This document shows, piece after piece, positions 18,303-26,042 of a DNA stretch of 45,909 nucleotides. The position numbers and the translations under genes were made by a program. The notes under the pieces were generated by a model. It searched no databases, had not been told where the DNA came from, and saw only the letters and a program-made list of their open reading frames with translations. This stretch comes from an uncultured Burkholderiales bacterium (GTDB lineage: Bacteria; Pseudomonadota; Gammaproteobacteria; Burkholderiales; Burkholderiaceae_C): positions 1-45,909 of the forward strand of contig CAIJIT010000183.1 of NCBI GenBank assembly GCA_903820745.1, in the 5' to 3' direction. How positions within the stretch are numbered: the first letter of the stretch is position 1; the number at the start of each line of letters is the position of its first letter.

Positions 18303-19144
18303 CAAAGCCCCAGCACTCGCTCGGCATTGCCGTGCATGATTTTTTCCATCACTTCGTCCTTGTAGCCGAGCTCGCTCCACTCGCGCAGGATGCGTTCGTA
18401 AGGCAGGCTCGGATAGTCGCTGCCGAACATGATCTTGTCCTGCAGACGGCCGCGGATGTCGACCTTCAGATTGCCCGGGAAATGCTTCGGCGCCCAGCCC
18501 GACATCTCCCAATAGACATTGCCCTTGTGCAGCGCGACTGCGGTGCTTTCATCGACCCAGGGCCAGCCCGGATGCGCCATCAGGATGGTCAGATTCGGGA
18601 AATCGGCAGCCAGGTCGTCGATATGCGAAGGATGGGCATGGCGCACCCTGGCGCCGTTGCCGCCCGGCATACCCGCGCCCATGCCGGTAGTGCCGACATC
18701 GATCATCACCGCAGCGCCGAGTGCATTGATCTCCTCGAACAGCGGGTAATGGCGCCGATCGTTGACCGCGAAATGCTGCATGATCGGATGGAAGTGAAAG
18801 CCGATGAAGCCCAGCTCATTGACGGCCTTCTTGACCTGGCGAATCGCGATTTCGCCCTTGGCGGGTTCGACCGCACCCCAGCATTGAATGACCCGCTCGG
18901 GATGACGTTGCCACATGCCATGCACATATTCGTTGGTGCAAGGGGGTGTGGCCACCGTGGTCTCGAGGTCGAGCGCAACCAGGCAGGCTTCGACGCCCGC
19001 GCTGGTGAATTCAGCGATGACTTCTTCTTCGCTTTTGGCAACCCAGTCGCGTTTCCAATAGGTGGCCAGGGCCTCGGGATATGGCCCTTGGGAATCGATC
19101 CAGGTCTGGGTGCCTGGATAGCAGTGCAGGTCGATGATGCGCAT
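18302..19144 (-). CDS. Amidohydrolase-2 family protein with HxY in place of HxH
   Basis: This 280-residue TIM-barrel protein belongs to the amidohydrolase-2 family, which includes metal-dependent decarboxylases and hydrolases. The first-strand motif reads DLHCYPG, so the usual second His of HxH is Tyr9. Other expected metal residues are present: His in GFHFHP, His in LMAHPGWPW and Asp in FGSDYPS. The ATG at 19144 is followed by [11 protein letters not shown], as in relatives. It is third in a chain of overlapping or closely spaced genes between the ligase and the thiolase. The reaction cannot be assigned. Confidence 0.8.
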   Translation of the reverse strand: MRIIDLHCYPGTQTWIDSQGPYPEALATYWKRDWVAKSEEEVIAEFTSAGVEACLVALDLETTVATPPCTNEYVHGMWQRHPERVIQCWGAVEPAKGEIAIRQVKKAVNELGFIGFHFHPIMQHFAVNDRRHYPLFEEINALGAAVMIDVGTTGMGAGMPGGNGARVRHAHPSHIDDLAADFPNLTILMAHPGWPWVDESTAVALHKGNVYWEMSGWAPKHFPGNLKVDIRGRLQDKIMFGSDYPSLPYERILREWSELGYKDEVMEKIMHGNAERVLGL

Positions 19145-19171
19145 GGAAATCTTTCTTGTCAGGGAATTGGT

Positions 19172-20818
19172 TCAGGAATTTTCTGCGGCCAGCTGTGCCG
19201 TGATGCGTTCGCCCAGGGCTTTCTTCGAGACCTTGCCGAAGGTCGAAACCGGGAATTCACTCACGGTCTCGAGCCTCTCGGGCAGCTTGAATTTGGCGAT
19301 CTCCTTGGTCAGCATGAAGTCGACCAATTGTTTCAGCGTCAAGGTCTGCCCTTGCCTGAGGACCACATAAGCGCAGGTCTTCTCACCCATGGCGGCATCG
19401 GGCATCGGCACACAGGCCACGTCCTGCACCGAGGGGTGCATCAGGATCAGGTTCTCGATCTCTTCGGCGCTGATTTTTTCACCGCCTCGGTTGATCAGAT
19501 CCTTCTTGCGGCCGGCAACCACATAGTTGCCGGAGGGGTGCTGCATCATCAGGTCGCCAGAGCGGTAAAAGCCGTCGGCAGTGAACTGGCGTGCGTTGTA
19601 CTCAGGCACGCCGAAATAGCCACGCAGCGTGTAAGGGCCACGGCAGGTCAGCTCGCCAACTTCGCCGAACGCGACTTCGCGGCCCTCTTCATCGACCAGC
19701 CTGACTTCGTCATCCTCGCAAACCGGGCGCCCGCAGGTTTCGAGCTTCACGTCTTCGGGATCGTCAGCCCGGACAAACATCAGCAGGCCTTCCGACATGC
19801 CGAAGTTCTCCTGCACGAAGGCGCTCGGTATCAGCTGGCGGGTCAGCAATCTGGCTTCGGGTTGCATGCGCTGGCCGCCGCTCTGAATCAGCTTCAGCGA
19901 GGACAAGTCGTAATTGCCGATGGCCGGGTCATTGATCAGACGAATCAGCAGCGCCGGCACCACTTTCAAATGGGTCACCCGGTGCTTCTGGATCAGGGTA
20001 AACATCTCCTCGGGGCGGGTATTGCCATGCACGACGACCTTGGCGCCCTTGAACATGAAACCCTGGATGCCAGGGCAGGCCAGCGGCAGGTTATGGGCGA
20101 TCGGCAAGACCAGCAGCAGCACCGACTCGGCATCGACCTGCACCACATCGGCGGCCACCTTGGAGTTGTACGCGTAGTCATTGCCGGTGCGCGGAATCAG
20201 CTTCGGAATCCCTGTCGTTCCGCCCGAGAGCTGGAAGATGCAGGGGTCGGCAGGATCGATGACGATGTCGCTCAAGGCCGAGCGCGGCAGGCTGGCGGGC
20301 CGGTCAATCAATTCGCGCAGCGAATGCTCGCCTTGCTGCGGCTGGCCCAGCACGATACGCACGGTCAGTGAGGCGTTTTCGGCCTGGACCCGCTCGATCA
20401 TCGGCGCAAAACTGAAGTCGCCCTGCTTTTGCACATAGACGCAAGTGCTGGCACCCGACAGCTGCACGAACTGGCTGATCTCGGCAAAACGGTGCGTGAC
20501 CAGGGCGGCGATCGGAATCGCGCCGATCTTCACCAGCGCAAAGTAGAGGATCACGAACTCACCGCAATTGGGCAGCGTCGGCACCACGCGGTCGAGCGGC
20601 TTGATGCCGACTTCCAGCAGGTTCAGCGCCAGGTTGTCGGTGACGCGATCGAGTTCGGCATAGCTGTACTGTTGATCGCCATCGATCAACGCGATGCGGT
20701 CGGCGAAACGCTCGAACACATGCGCGAATTCCTGTGCCAGCGACTGGTCACGCCAATAGCCCTTGGCCCGGTAGCGCGCCGCATAGTCAGCGGGGAAAGG
20801 GACAAATCCTTGCAACAT
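19172..20818 (-). CDS. Aryl-acid adenylating ligase (DhbE/EntE-like AMP-binding protein)
   Basis: This 548-residue ANL-superfamily ligase has the AMP-binding loop LSGGTTGIPKLIPR (197-210), the Tyr-rich motif NFGMSEG, the YRSGDLM motif and a C-terminal NRGGEKISAEEIE hinge followed by a catalytic Lys near FPVSTFGKVSKK. The GGTTGIPKLIPRT form and AHNLPLACPG (Asn243) are typical of 2,3-dihydroxybenzoate/salicylate-AMP ligases, where the equivalent Asn (EntE Asn235, DhbE Asn239, from memory) contacts the 2-hydroxyl group. No carrier-protein genes are nearby, so CoA is the likely acceptor. The ATG at 20818 has GGAG seven bases upstream. Confidence 0.87.
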   Translation of the reverse strand: MLQGFVPFPADYAARYRAKGYWRDQSLAQEFAHVFERFADRIALIDGDQQYSYAELDRVTDNLALNLLEVGIKPLDRVVPTLPNCGEFVILYFALVKIGAIPIAALVTHRFAEISQFVQLSGASTCVYVQKQGDFSFAPMIERVQAENASLTVRIVLGQPQQGEHSLRELIDRPASLPRSALSDIVIDPADPCIFQLSGGTTGIPKLIPRTGNDYAYNSKVAADVVQVDAESVLLLVLPIAHNLPLACPGIQGFMFKGAKVVVHGNTRPEEMFTLIQKHRVTHLKVVPALLIRLINDPAIGNYDLSSLKLIQSGGQRMQPEARLLTRQLIPSAFVQENFGMSEGLLMFVRADDPEDVKLETCGRPVCEDDEVRLVDEEGREVAFGEVGELTCRGPYTLRGYFGVPEYNARQFTADGFYRSGDLMMQHPSGNYVVAGRKKDLINRGGEKISAEEIENLILMHPSVQDVACVPMPDAAMGEKTCAYVVLRQGQTLTLKQLVDFMLTKEIAKFKLPERLETVSEFPVSTFGKVSKKALGERITAQLAAENS

Positions 20819-20845
20819 ATCTTGTCTCCGAATAAGGGATTGGGT

Positions 20846-21607
20846 TCAGGTCGAGCTGGTGAAGCCACCGTCGATGACGATGATTTCGCCGGTGACGAAA
20901 CGGTTCGACTGGATCAGGTTGAGCATGGTTTCGGCCACATCGTCGGCGGTTACGCAGCGCTTGAGCGGCGTGGCGCGAGCGCGTTTGCCCATCAGGTCGT
21001 CGTACTTGTCGCCCAGCATCCGCTCCATCCAATCGCCTTCCATCCATCCCGGCGCGACCGCATTGACACGGATTTCAGGACCGAGGTTCCAAGCCAGCGT
21101 CTTGGTCATGTTGACGACTGCGGCCTTGCTGGCGGCATAAGGCAGCGGCTGGGGGCCGGGGCGCAGGCCGACGATGCTGGCGGTATTGATGACGCTCGGG
21201 TTCGAACCCTTCTTCAACAAGGGCACCGCCGCGCGGGTGACCTGGAACAAGCCGCGGACATTGACGGCAAACGTGCGGTCCCATTCGGCCAGATCGAGGC
21301 TCTCGAGGTCCTTGACCTTCCACTTCGCAGTCGTGCCGGCGTTGTTCACCAGCACATCGAGATGGCCGAATTCGGTTTCGACGGTCTTCATCATCGCGCG
21401 CACTGCGGTCTCGTCGCTGACATCGCATTGCAGGGTCAGCGCCTTGGCGCCCAGCGCCTCGGCCTCGGCCGCGGTGGTCTTGGCCCCGGCAGCGCTCGAC
21501 GCATAGTTGATGGCAACGTCATAGCCGGCCCGCGCCAACGCCAGCACGGCGCTGCGGCCGATGCCGGTGGCTCCGCCGGTTACCAATGCCTTTTTTCTTT
21601 CTGTCAT
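20846..21607 (-). CDS. Short-chain dehydrogenase/reductase (unit A)
   Basis: This 253-residue classical SDR has the cofactor-binding TGGATGIG motif (10-17), NNAG, a catalytic Ser in INTASIVG, Tyr/Lys in PYAASKAAVVN, and a C-terminal VTGEIIVIDGGF. These signatures indicate an NAD(P)-dependent oxidoreductase for alcohols or 3-hydroxyacyl groups. GAGGA lies seven bases before the ATG at 21607. It falls between the first Bug gene and the ligase. In the proposed pathway it would oxidise a 3-hydroxyacyl-CoA before the thiolase, but any alcohol is possible. Confidence 0.88.
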   Translation of the reverse strand: MTERKKALVTGGATGIGRSAVLALARAGYDVAINYASSAAGAKTTAAEAEALGAKALTLQCDVSDETAVRAMMKTVETEFGHLDVLVNNAGTTAKWKVKDLESLDLAEWDRTFAVNVRGLFQVTRAAVPLLKKGSNPSVINTASIVGLRPGPQPLPYAASKAAVVNMTKTLAWNLGPEIRVNAVAPGWMEGDWMERMLGDKYDDLMGKRARATPLKRCVTADDVAETMLNLIQSNRFVTGEIIVIDGGFTSST

Positions 21608-21646
21608 GTCAAGTCCTCGAGGTGGGGTAAGTTCTGGTGATGGTTT

Positions 21647-22666
21647 TCATTGCGGCTGCAGACCGAGGTCCTGCACCACTTTTTTCCAGGCATTGCGCTG
21701 GCTTTGCAGGAATTCGTCAAAGGCCTTGATCGATCCGGCTTTGGGGTAGACACCCAACTCGGCGAATCTTGCGATCAATGCCGGTTGTTGCAGCACCTTG
21801 TTCAGGTCCTGGTTGACCTGCTCAATCACGGCGGCCGGCACGCCCTTGGGCGCGAAGATGCCGAACCAGCCGATCGACTCGAAACCGGCGACCGTCTCGG
21901 CCGCAGTCGGCACCGATTCGAAGCCCGGCAGCCGCTCGCGCGAGGTCACGGCCAGAGCGCGCAATTTGCCAGCTTTCACATATTGGGTCAGCGCCGGCAG
22001 ACCGTCGATGGTCAGCGCCGATTCGCCGGCCAGCAAGGCGGTCGTCGACTGTGCCGAGCCGCTATAGGGCACCGAATAGAACGTCGTTCCGGTTGCTCGG
22101 GCCAGCATTTCACCGGTCAGATGCGGCAGCGAATTCGTCTGCGGCGCGGCAAAGTTGAGCTGACCAGGCCGGCTTCTGGCTGTGCTGATCAGCTCGGCAA
22201 GGTTGGTGATGCCCGAGGCCTGCGGCACGACGATCATCATCGGGCTGGTGCCGACCGCTCCGACCGGTGACAGCTGCAGGTCCAGATTGAACTGCGGGTT
22301 CTTGAACAGATGCGGTGTCAAGGTCGCCACCGCAGCCGGCACGAAGCCCAGCGTGTAACCGTCAGCGCTCGACTGGACCAGCGCCGACATGCCGGTAATG
22401 CCGCCCGCGCCGGGTTTGTTGTCGACGATCACCGTCTGCGACCATTGCGCGGTCAAGCGCTCGGCCAGCAGGCGGGCGATCACATCGGGCGCCGCACCGG
22501 CCGGAAACGGCACGACCAGCCGCACCGGTTTGCTTGGCCAGGCGGCTTGCTGCGCCTGCACGCAGGGGCCGGCGAGCGCTACGGCTACAGTGCAAACAGC
22601 CAAAAGCAAATGGCGCCAGCCTGCCAAGGCGCTGGGACTTGCAAGTCTCGAGGAAGCCTGTTTCAT
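21647..22666 (-). CDS. Bug/TctC-family periplasmic solute-binding protein (first gene of unit A)
   Basis: This 339-residue Bug protein has a signal peptide ending about residue 39 (CVQAQQA), then AWPSKPVRLVVPFPAG, VDNKPGAGGITG and DGYTLGF, the family hallmarks. I chose the ATG at 22666 because CGGAGAC lies upstream; a start at 22696 would add ten residues before the signal peptide. It is the first gene after the divergent promoter region at 22667-22790, so its promoter probably drives all 15 genes of unit A. It likely captures the carboxylate metabolised by the unit, or acts as a sensor, as shown for some Bug proteins. Confidence 0.88.
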   Translation of the reverse strand: MKQASSRLASPSALAGWRHLLLAVCTVAVALAGPCVQAQQAAWPSKPVRLVVPFPAGAAPDVIARLLAERLTAQWSQTVIVDNKPGAGGITGMSALVQSSADGYTLGFVPAAVATLTPHLFKNPQFNLDLQLSPVGAVGTSPMMIVVPQASGITNLAELISTARSRPGQLNFAAPQTNSLPHLTGEMLARATGTTFYSVPYSGSAQSTTALLAGESALTIDGLPALTQYVKAGKLRALAVTSRERLPGFESVPTAAETVAGFESIGWFGIFAPKGVPAAVIEQVNQDLNKVLQQPALIARFAELGVYPKAGSIKAFDEFLQSQRNAWKKVVQDLGLQPQ

Positions 22667-22790
22667 CGCTTGTCTCCGGTTGAATTGCAGCGGCATTTTT
22701 GCTCTCTGCGGACATTAATGTAAGCAGGAAGCCTGAGTCAAATAAGATGGCAACTGCATCAGCTTGATGCGTTTTTGTTGCCCCCGTCCA
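22667..22790. promoter_or_regulatory. Divergent promoter/operator region between unit A and lysR
   Basis: These 124 bases separate the first unit-A gene from the divergent lysR. Two palindromes are visible. ACATTAATGT (22712-22721) is perfect. GCATCA (22756-22761) and TGATGC (22765-22770) flank GCT, ending 20 bases before the lysR ATG. The middle part (about 22710-22755) is AT-rich. Palindromes near a divergent lysR usually mark binding sites of the LysR protein itself. The promoters' exact positions are not clear. Confidence 0.5.
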
Positions 22791-23762
22791 ATGAAGCTCA
22801 ACCAACTCGAATTCATGGTCGCCATCGTCGAACATGGCAGCCTGCGAGCGGCGGCCAGAGAGCTCGGCATGGCCCAGTCAGCTTTGACGCGCGGCGTGCG
22901 CAGCCTCGAGCGCGAACTTGAAGCCCCGCTGTTCGTTCGCGATGTGCAGGGCATGGTGTTGACCGAGGCCGGCAAGATCTTCCACCTGCGCGCCAGTGCA
23001 GCAGTCAACGACCTGCGGCGCGCCAAGGAAGAAGTTCAACAAAGTCTGGGGCAGACCGGCGGCCAGGTCGTCGTGGGACTGTCGATCATGCCCCATGTCG
23101 GCATGCTGCCTCAGGCGCTGCCGCAGTTCCGGCGCCGCTACCCCGATGTGCAGCTGCGGATCATCGAGGGCCTTTACCCCGCGATCGAAGGCGGCTTGCG
23201 CGACGGCAGCATCGATTTCTACCTCGGCGCCATGCCGACCCATGAAACCTTGGCTCAGGGGCTGGTCGCCGAGCAACTGTTCGAGAACACCCGCACCGTG
23301 GTCGGCCGCAATGGCCACCCCCTGGCAGCGGCGACTTCGATCAAGGAACTCGGCGCCGCCGAATGGGCCACCACCTCGATCGACTACAACGCCAGCACGG
23401 ATCTGGAATCGCTATTCGCCCAATACAAGATGGGGTCGCCCAAGCTGAGGCTGCAAGCGAGTTCGGCACTCTCGGTCATCGTTGCGCTGGCAAGCAGTGA
23501 CCTGCTGGCCTTGCTGCCGGTGCAATGGAACGATTTCCCGATGCTGCGCGGCGCCTTGACGGTCTTCAACATCCGGGAACAGCTACCGGCGCCAAGCATT
23601 GCCTGCATCCGCCGGCCCGACCTGCCGCTGACGCCAGCGTCCGAATTTCTCTGCGATCTGCTGCGCCGTTATACGGTCAGCAAGGATCAGCCCGCCGCAT
23701 GCTCGTCGGTCGACCCGATTTCGGCCAGGTCCAAGGCACCTTCGGCCACCAGGTCTTCGTAG
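22791..23762 (+). CDS. LysR-family transcriptional regulator (unit A candidate activator)
   Basis: This 323-residue LysR regulator has the helix-turn-helix in SLRAAARELGMAQSALTRGV, followed by RSLERELEAPLF, and a substrate-binding domain with GGQVVVGLSIMPHVGMLP. The ATG at 22791 begins MKLNQLEF, the usual LysR start; there is no clear ribosome binding site. It is divergent from unit A across a palindrome-bearing gap, the classic arrangement for its regulator. The last 76 bases overlap the 3' end of the convergent lysR gene, adding a C-terminal tail (SKDQPAACSSVD and onward) that family members usually lack. Confidence 0.9.
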   Translation: MKLNQLEFMVAIVEHGSLRAAARELGMAQSALTRGVRSLERELEAPLFVRDVQGMVLTEAGKIFHLRASAAVNDLRRAKEEVQQSLGQTGGQVVVGLSIMPHVGMLPQALPQFRRRYPDVQLRIIEGLYPAIEGGLRDGSIDFYLGAMPTHETLAQGLVAEQLFENTRTVVGRNGHPLAAATSIKELGAAEWATTSIDYNASTDLESLFAQYKMGSPKLRLQASSALSVIVALASSDLLALLPVQWNDFPMLRGALTVFNIREQLPAPSIACIRRPDLPLTPASEFLCDLLRRYTVSKDQPAACSSVDPISARSKAPSATRSS

Positions 23763-24637
23763 ATGCGCCGCATCAGGGCCGTCACCTCGCGGCAGGCCAA
23801 TGTCGATGGATGGGCCGAAGTCGTACTCAGCACAATCGTGCGATTGATACGCGGCTTGACGATGCGACTGGCCTGCAGAATGCCAGCCTGGATTTCAGAC
23901 CGCACCGCATGGCGCGCCAAAATGGCGTAGGCCTCGCCCGAGGCCGCGATATTCTTCTGGATCGGCAATGAATCGGCTTCCATGATTACCGACAGCGTGA
24001 CATGCTTTTGCTGTGCGATGCGGGCGATCGCCACACGCAGGCCGTTCGGGATGTTGGGCAGGATCAGCGGCACCCGGTCCAGCTTGGAAAACTCGACCTC
24101 GGGCAAGCGCGTCAGCAAATTGCCGGGCATGCCGACCAGATAGGTGTCAACCACCGCCAGCACCTCTTCGCCGGGCGACGCAGAGTTGCCGTAGCGAAAC
24201 AGCACACCGAAATCAACCCGGCCGGAACTCAGCCATTCGTCGAGCTGACCACTAGAACCCTCGACGATCTGCAGATGCACGCCGGGCAGCCTGGACCGCA
24301 CATTGCGCAACAAGGTCCCCAAGGCGGGGTGCGTCAGCGAGGGCAAGAAGCCGATCCTGACCGTACCCGCTGGAACACCAGCGCTGGATTTCAGATCGTC
24401 CGACAACTGCTGGGCGTCGTCGATCAAGGCCTTGATGCGCGGCAGCACGCGCTGGCCGAATTCGGTCAGGGTCACGCCGCGCCCGGTGCGATGAAACAGC
24501 CTGCCGCTGCAGTCCTGTTCCAGCCCGGTGATCTTGCGGCTGATGGCAGATTGAGGCACGCCGGTGACGCTGGCGGCTTTGCTCAGGCTGCCGAGTTCGG
24601 CCACCTGAACGAAGATTTTCAACCGGTCGAGATCCAT
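23687..24637 (-). CDS. LysR-family transcriptional regulator (convergent)
   Basis: This 316-residue LysR regulator opens with MDLDRLKIFVQVAELGSLSK and continues AASVTGVPQSAISRKITGLE for the helix-turn-helix. The effector domain begins at GTVRIGFLPSLTHPALG. The ATG at 24637 lies near position -136 relative to the divergent carboxymuconolactone-decarboxylase-family gene, which it may control. Its 3' end overlaps the other lysR gene by 76 bases. It resembles the Nac/CynR-like branch more than its neighbour does, so the pair is not a recent tandem duplication. Confidence 0.9.
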   Translation of the reverse strand: MDLDRLKIFVQVAELGSLSKAASVTGVPQSAISRKITGLEQDCSGRLFHRTGRGVTLTEFGQRVLPRIKALIDDAQQLSDDLKSSAGVPAGTVRIGFLPSLTHPALGTLLRNVRSRLPGVHLQIVEGSSGQLDEWLSSGRVDFGVLFRYGNSASPGEEVLAVVDTYLVGMPGNLLTRLPEVEFSKLDRVPLILPNIPNGLRVAIARIAQQKHVTLSVIMEADSLPIQKNIAASGEAYAILARHAVRSEIQAGILQASRIVKPRINRTIVLSTTSAHPSTLACREVTALMRRIYEDLVAEGALDLAEIGSTDEHAAG

Positions 24638-24772
24638 GCTATGCCCTGAAAAATCCGGACTTTAGCATTTGGATCAATCAGACCGCCGGGGAATAACAGC
24701 CTTGCCATGCCTGACATCGATCCAGCCCTGGCAGTCGATAAGATCAGGACACATAGCTTCAGGCCGCTCACC
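24638..24772. promoter_or_regulatory. Divergent intergenic region between lysR and the CMD-family gene
   Basis: These 135 bases separate the minus-strand lysR from the plus-strand carboxymuconolactone-decarboxylase-family gene. The part next to lysR (about 24640-24680) is AT-rich and likely contains the promoters. No clear palindrome or -35/-10 pair stands out. An in-frame ATG at 24707 would extend the downstream protein by 22 residues, so the true leader may be shorter. Confidence 0.3.
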
Positions 24773-25342
24773 ATGCCCAGAATTCCACTGCTGACTCCGG
24801 AACAGATGAACGCCGATCAACTCCGCGTTCACGACAAGATCATCTCGGGCCGGCGCGGCCAGATCCAGGGGCCTTTGCGCGCTGCGCTGTACAACGCCGA
24901 ACTGGCGGACCGCTGGCAGGCTCTGGGCGAGTTGCTGCGTTACAGCACCTCGCTGACGCCGCGCCAATCAGAGCTGGCCATCCTCGTCACCGGCCGGTCC
25001 TGCCGCTCGCCCTTCGAATGGCATGCCCACCGCCTCGAAGCCGACAAGGCGGGCATCGAAGTGGCAATCATCGAGGCCATCCTGGCCGAAACCAGGCCGA
25101 CCGGCCTGTCGCCCGACGACCAGTTGATCTATCAATTCGCGATCGAATTGAACCAGCAGCGCTCGGTCTCGGACGCCACCTACGCCAAAGCGTTGGCAGC
25201 GTTCGGAGCGCTCGTCCTGGTCGAGCTGACCGCCTTGATCGGCTATTACACGATGGTCGCGATGACGCTCAATGCGCATGAAATCCCGCTGGCCGAAGGT
25301 GTCCAGCCGGCTTTTGCCTTGCCCCAGGCAACGATGCGCTGA
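24773..25342 (+). CDS. Carboxymuconolactone decarboxylase (AhpD-like) family protein
   Basis: This 189-residue, mostly helical protein has the family segment RQSELAILVTGRSCRSPFEW followed by HAHRLEADKAGI. The Glu, Cys, Glu-Trp and His positions match the large gamma-carboxymuconolactone-decarboxylase-like subfamily that lacks the CxxC of AhpD. Members include decarboxylases of ring-cleavage lactones and peroxidase-like proteins. I chose ATG 24773 because homologues start MPRIPLL; ATG 24707 is also possible. It is divergent from a lysR gene and near two aromatic-type catabolic units, favouring a catabolic role (inference). Confidence 0.8.
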   Translation: MPRIPLLTPEQMNADQLRVHDKIISGRRGQIQGPLRAALYNAELADRWQALGELLRYSTSLTPRQSELAILVTGRSCRSPFEWHAHRLEADKAGIEVAIIEAILAETRPTGLSPDDQLIYQFAIELNQQRSVSDATYAKALAAFGALVLVELTALIGYYTMVAMTLNAHEIPLAEGVQPAFALPQATMR

Positions 25343-25407
25343 AGCTGATTGGCGCGACGCTTTCCCCTCGTTGCCAGCACTGGAGGATGGAAACCATCGC
25401 TTCCATT

Positions 25408-25428
25408 TAGTAGGCCAATGAACTACTA
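25408..25428. promoter_or_regulatory. Inverted repeat, candidate operator of the toxin-antitoxin pair
   Basis: TAGTAG (25408-25413) and CTACTA (25423-25428) are perfect 6-bp arms around nine bases, ending six bases before the toxin ATG. Toxin-antitoxin operons of this type are normally autorepressed by the antitoxin at such palindromes. The position would block both transcription and ribosome access. The 92-base gap 25343-25434 holds nothing else recognisable. Confidence 0.5.
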
Positions 25429-25434
25429 TTGCGT

Positions 25435-25716
25435 ATGGAATTCGAATGGGATCCAGCCAAGAGCGATCTATGTTTTGCGGGTCGAGGGTTTGATTTCACC
25501 TATGTCATCCATGCCTTTCTCGATCCCGATCGATTGATCAGACGAGACTCGCGCTGGGACTACGGTGAGGATCGGTACTTGCTGCTGGGACGGATCGACA
25601 GTCGGGTATTCGTTGTGGTCTACACCACGCGTGACTTGCTCATTCGGATCATCTCCGCCAGGAAAGCGAATCAACGAGAGCTGAATGAATATGAAAACTG
25701 TCCGCGCAAGACTTGA
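25435..25716 (+). CDS. brnT: BrnT-like toxin
   Basis: This 93-residue protein matches the BrnT family of type II toxins, which are RelE-fold ribonucleases that inhibit translation. Diagnostic segments are MEFEWDPAKS at the start, a region around YGEDRYLLLGRI, and VVVYTTRDLLIRIISARKAN with the conserved RIISARKA near the C-terminus. The start is ATG 25435. It overlaps the downstream HTH gene by 32 bases, so the two are translationally coupled. Brucella BrnT is paired with the ribbon-helix-helix protein BrnA, whereas here the partner is an XRE-type protein. Confidence 0.82.
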   Translation: MEFEWDPAKSDLCFAGRGFDFTYVIHAFLDPDRLIRRDSRWDYGEDRYLLLGRIDSRVFVVVYTTRDLLIRIISARKANQRELNEYENCPRKT

Positions 25717-26026
25717 GGCTCAAAATCCTGGCGAGGCATCCAGGGGCAGAGTTGACTTCGGGGTGCTCGATGCCACCACTGATGCCGATATTGCCCTCCA
25801 GCAAAGCGCAGACGACGCCATTGCGATGCAGGACGCCGCCAGGTTTTCCCGCCGGGTCCGCCAGCGCCTGGGTCTGACCCAGATGGAGTTCTCGCAGCGG
25901 ATCGACGTCCCGATCGAAACGATCCGGAATTGGGAACAAGGTAAACGTTGCCCGACCGGCGCCGCCAAGGCCCTGCTCAAGGTGCTTGACAAGGCACCGG
26001 AGGCCGCGCTGCTGGCATTGAGCTAG
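25685..26026 (+). CDS. XRE-type helix-turn-helix antitoxin
   Basis: This 113-residue protein has a C-terminal XRE/Cro helix-turn-helix: RVRQRLGLTQMEFSQRIDVP, then IETIRNWEQGKRCP, at about residues 58-92. The N-terminal half is acidic and rich in small residues, as expected for a toxin-binding, flexible region. The ATG at 25685 has GAGAG seven bases upstream, inside the toxin gene. It is the presumed antitoxin of the BrnT-like toxin and probably the repressor binding the palindrome at 25408-25428. Its stop lies 16 bases from the convergent end of unit B. Confidence 0.82.
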   Translation: MNMKTVRARLEAQNPGEASRGRVDFGVLDATTDADIALQQSADDAIAMQDAARFSRRVRQRLGLTQMEFSQRIDVPIETIRNWEQGKRCPTGAAKALLKVLDKAPEAALLALS

Positions 26027-26042
26027 GCCCGTCTGACTCGCT

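Noticed and set aside
18332-20371. A 679-codon plus-strand open frame opposite the amidohydrolase and ligase genes
   Set aside because: It is antisense to two genes with clear catalytic motifs; its translation is His/Arg/Gln-rich with no fold or family motif, typical of mirror frames in GC-rich DNA.
23687-24637. The two neighbouring lysR genes as a recent tandem duplication
   Set aside because: Their proteins differ strongly in both the helix-turn-helix and effector regions and the genes are convergent.
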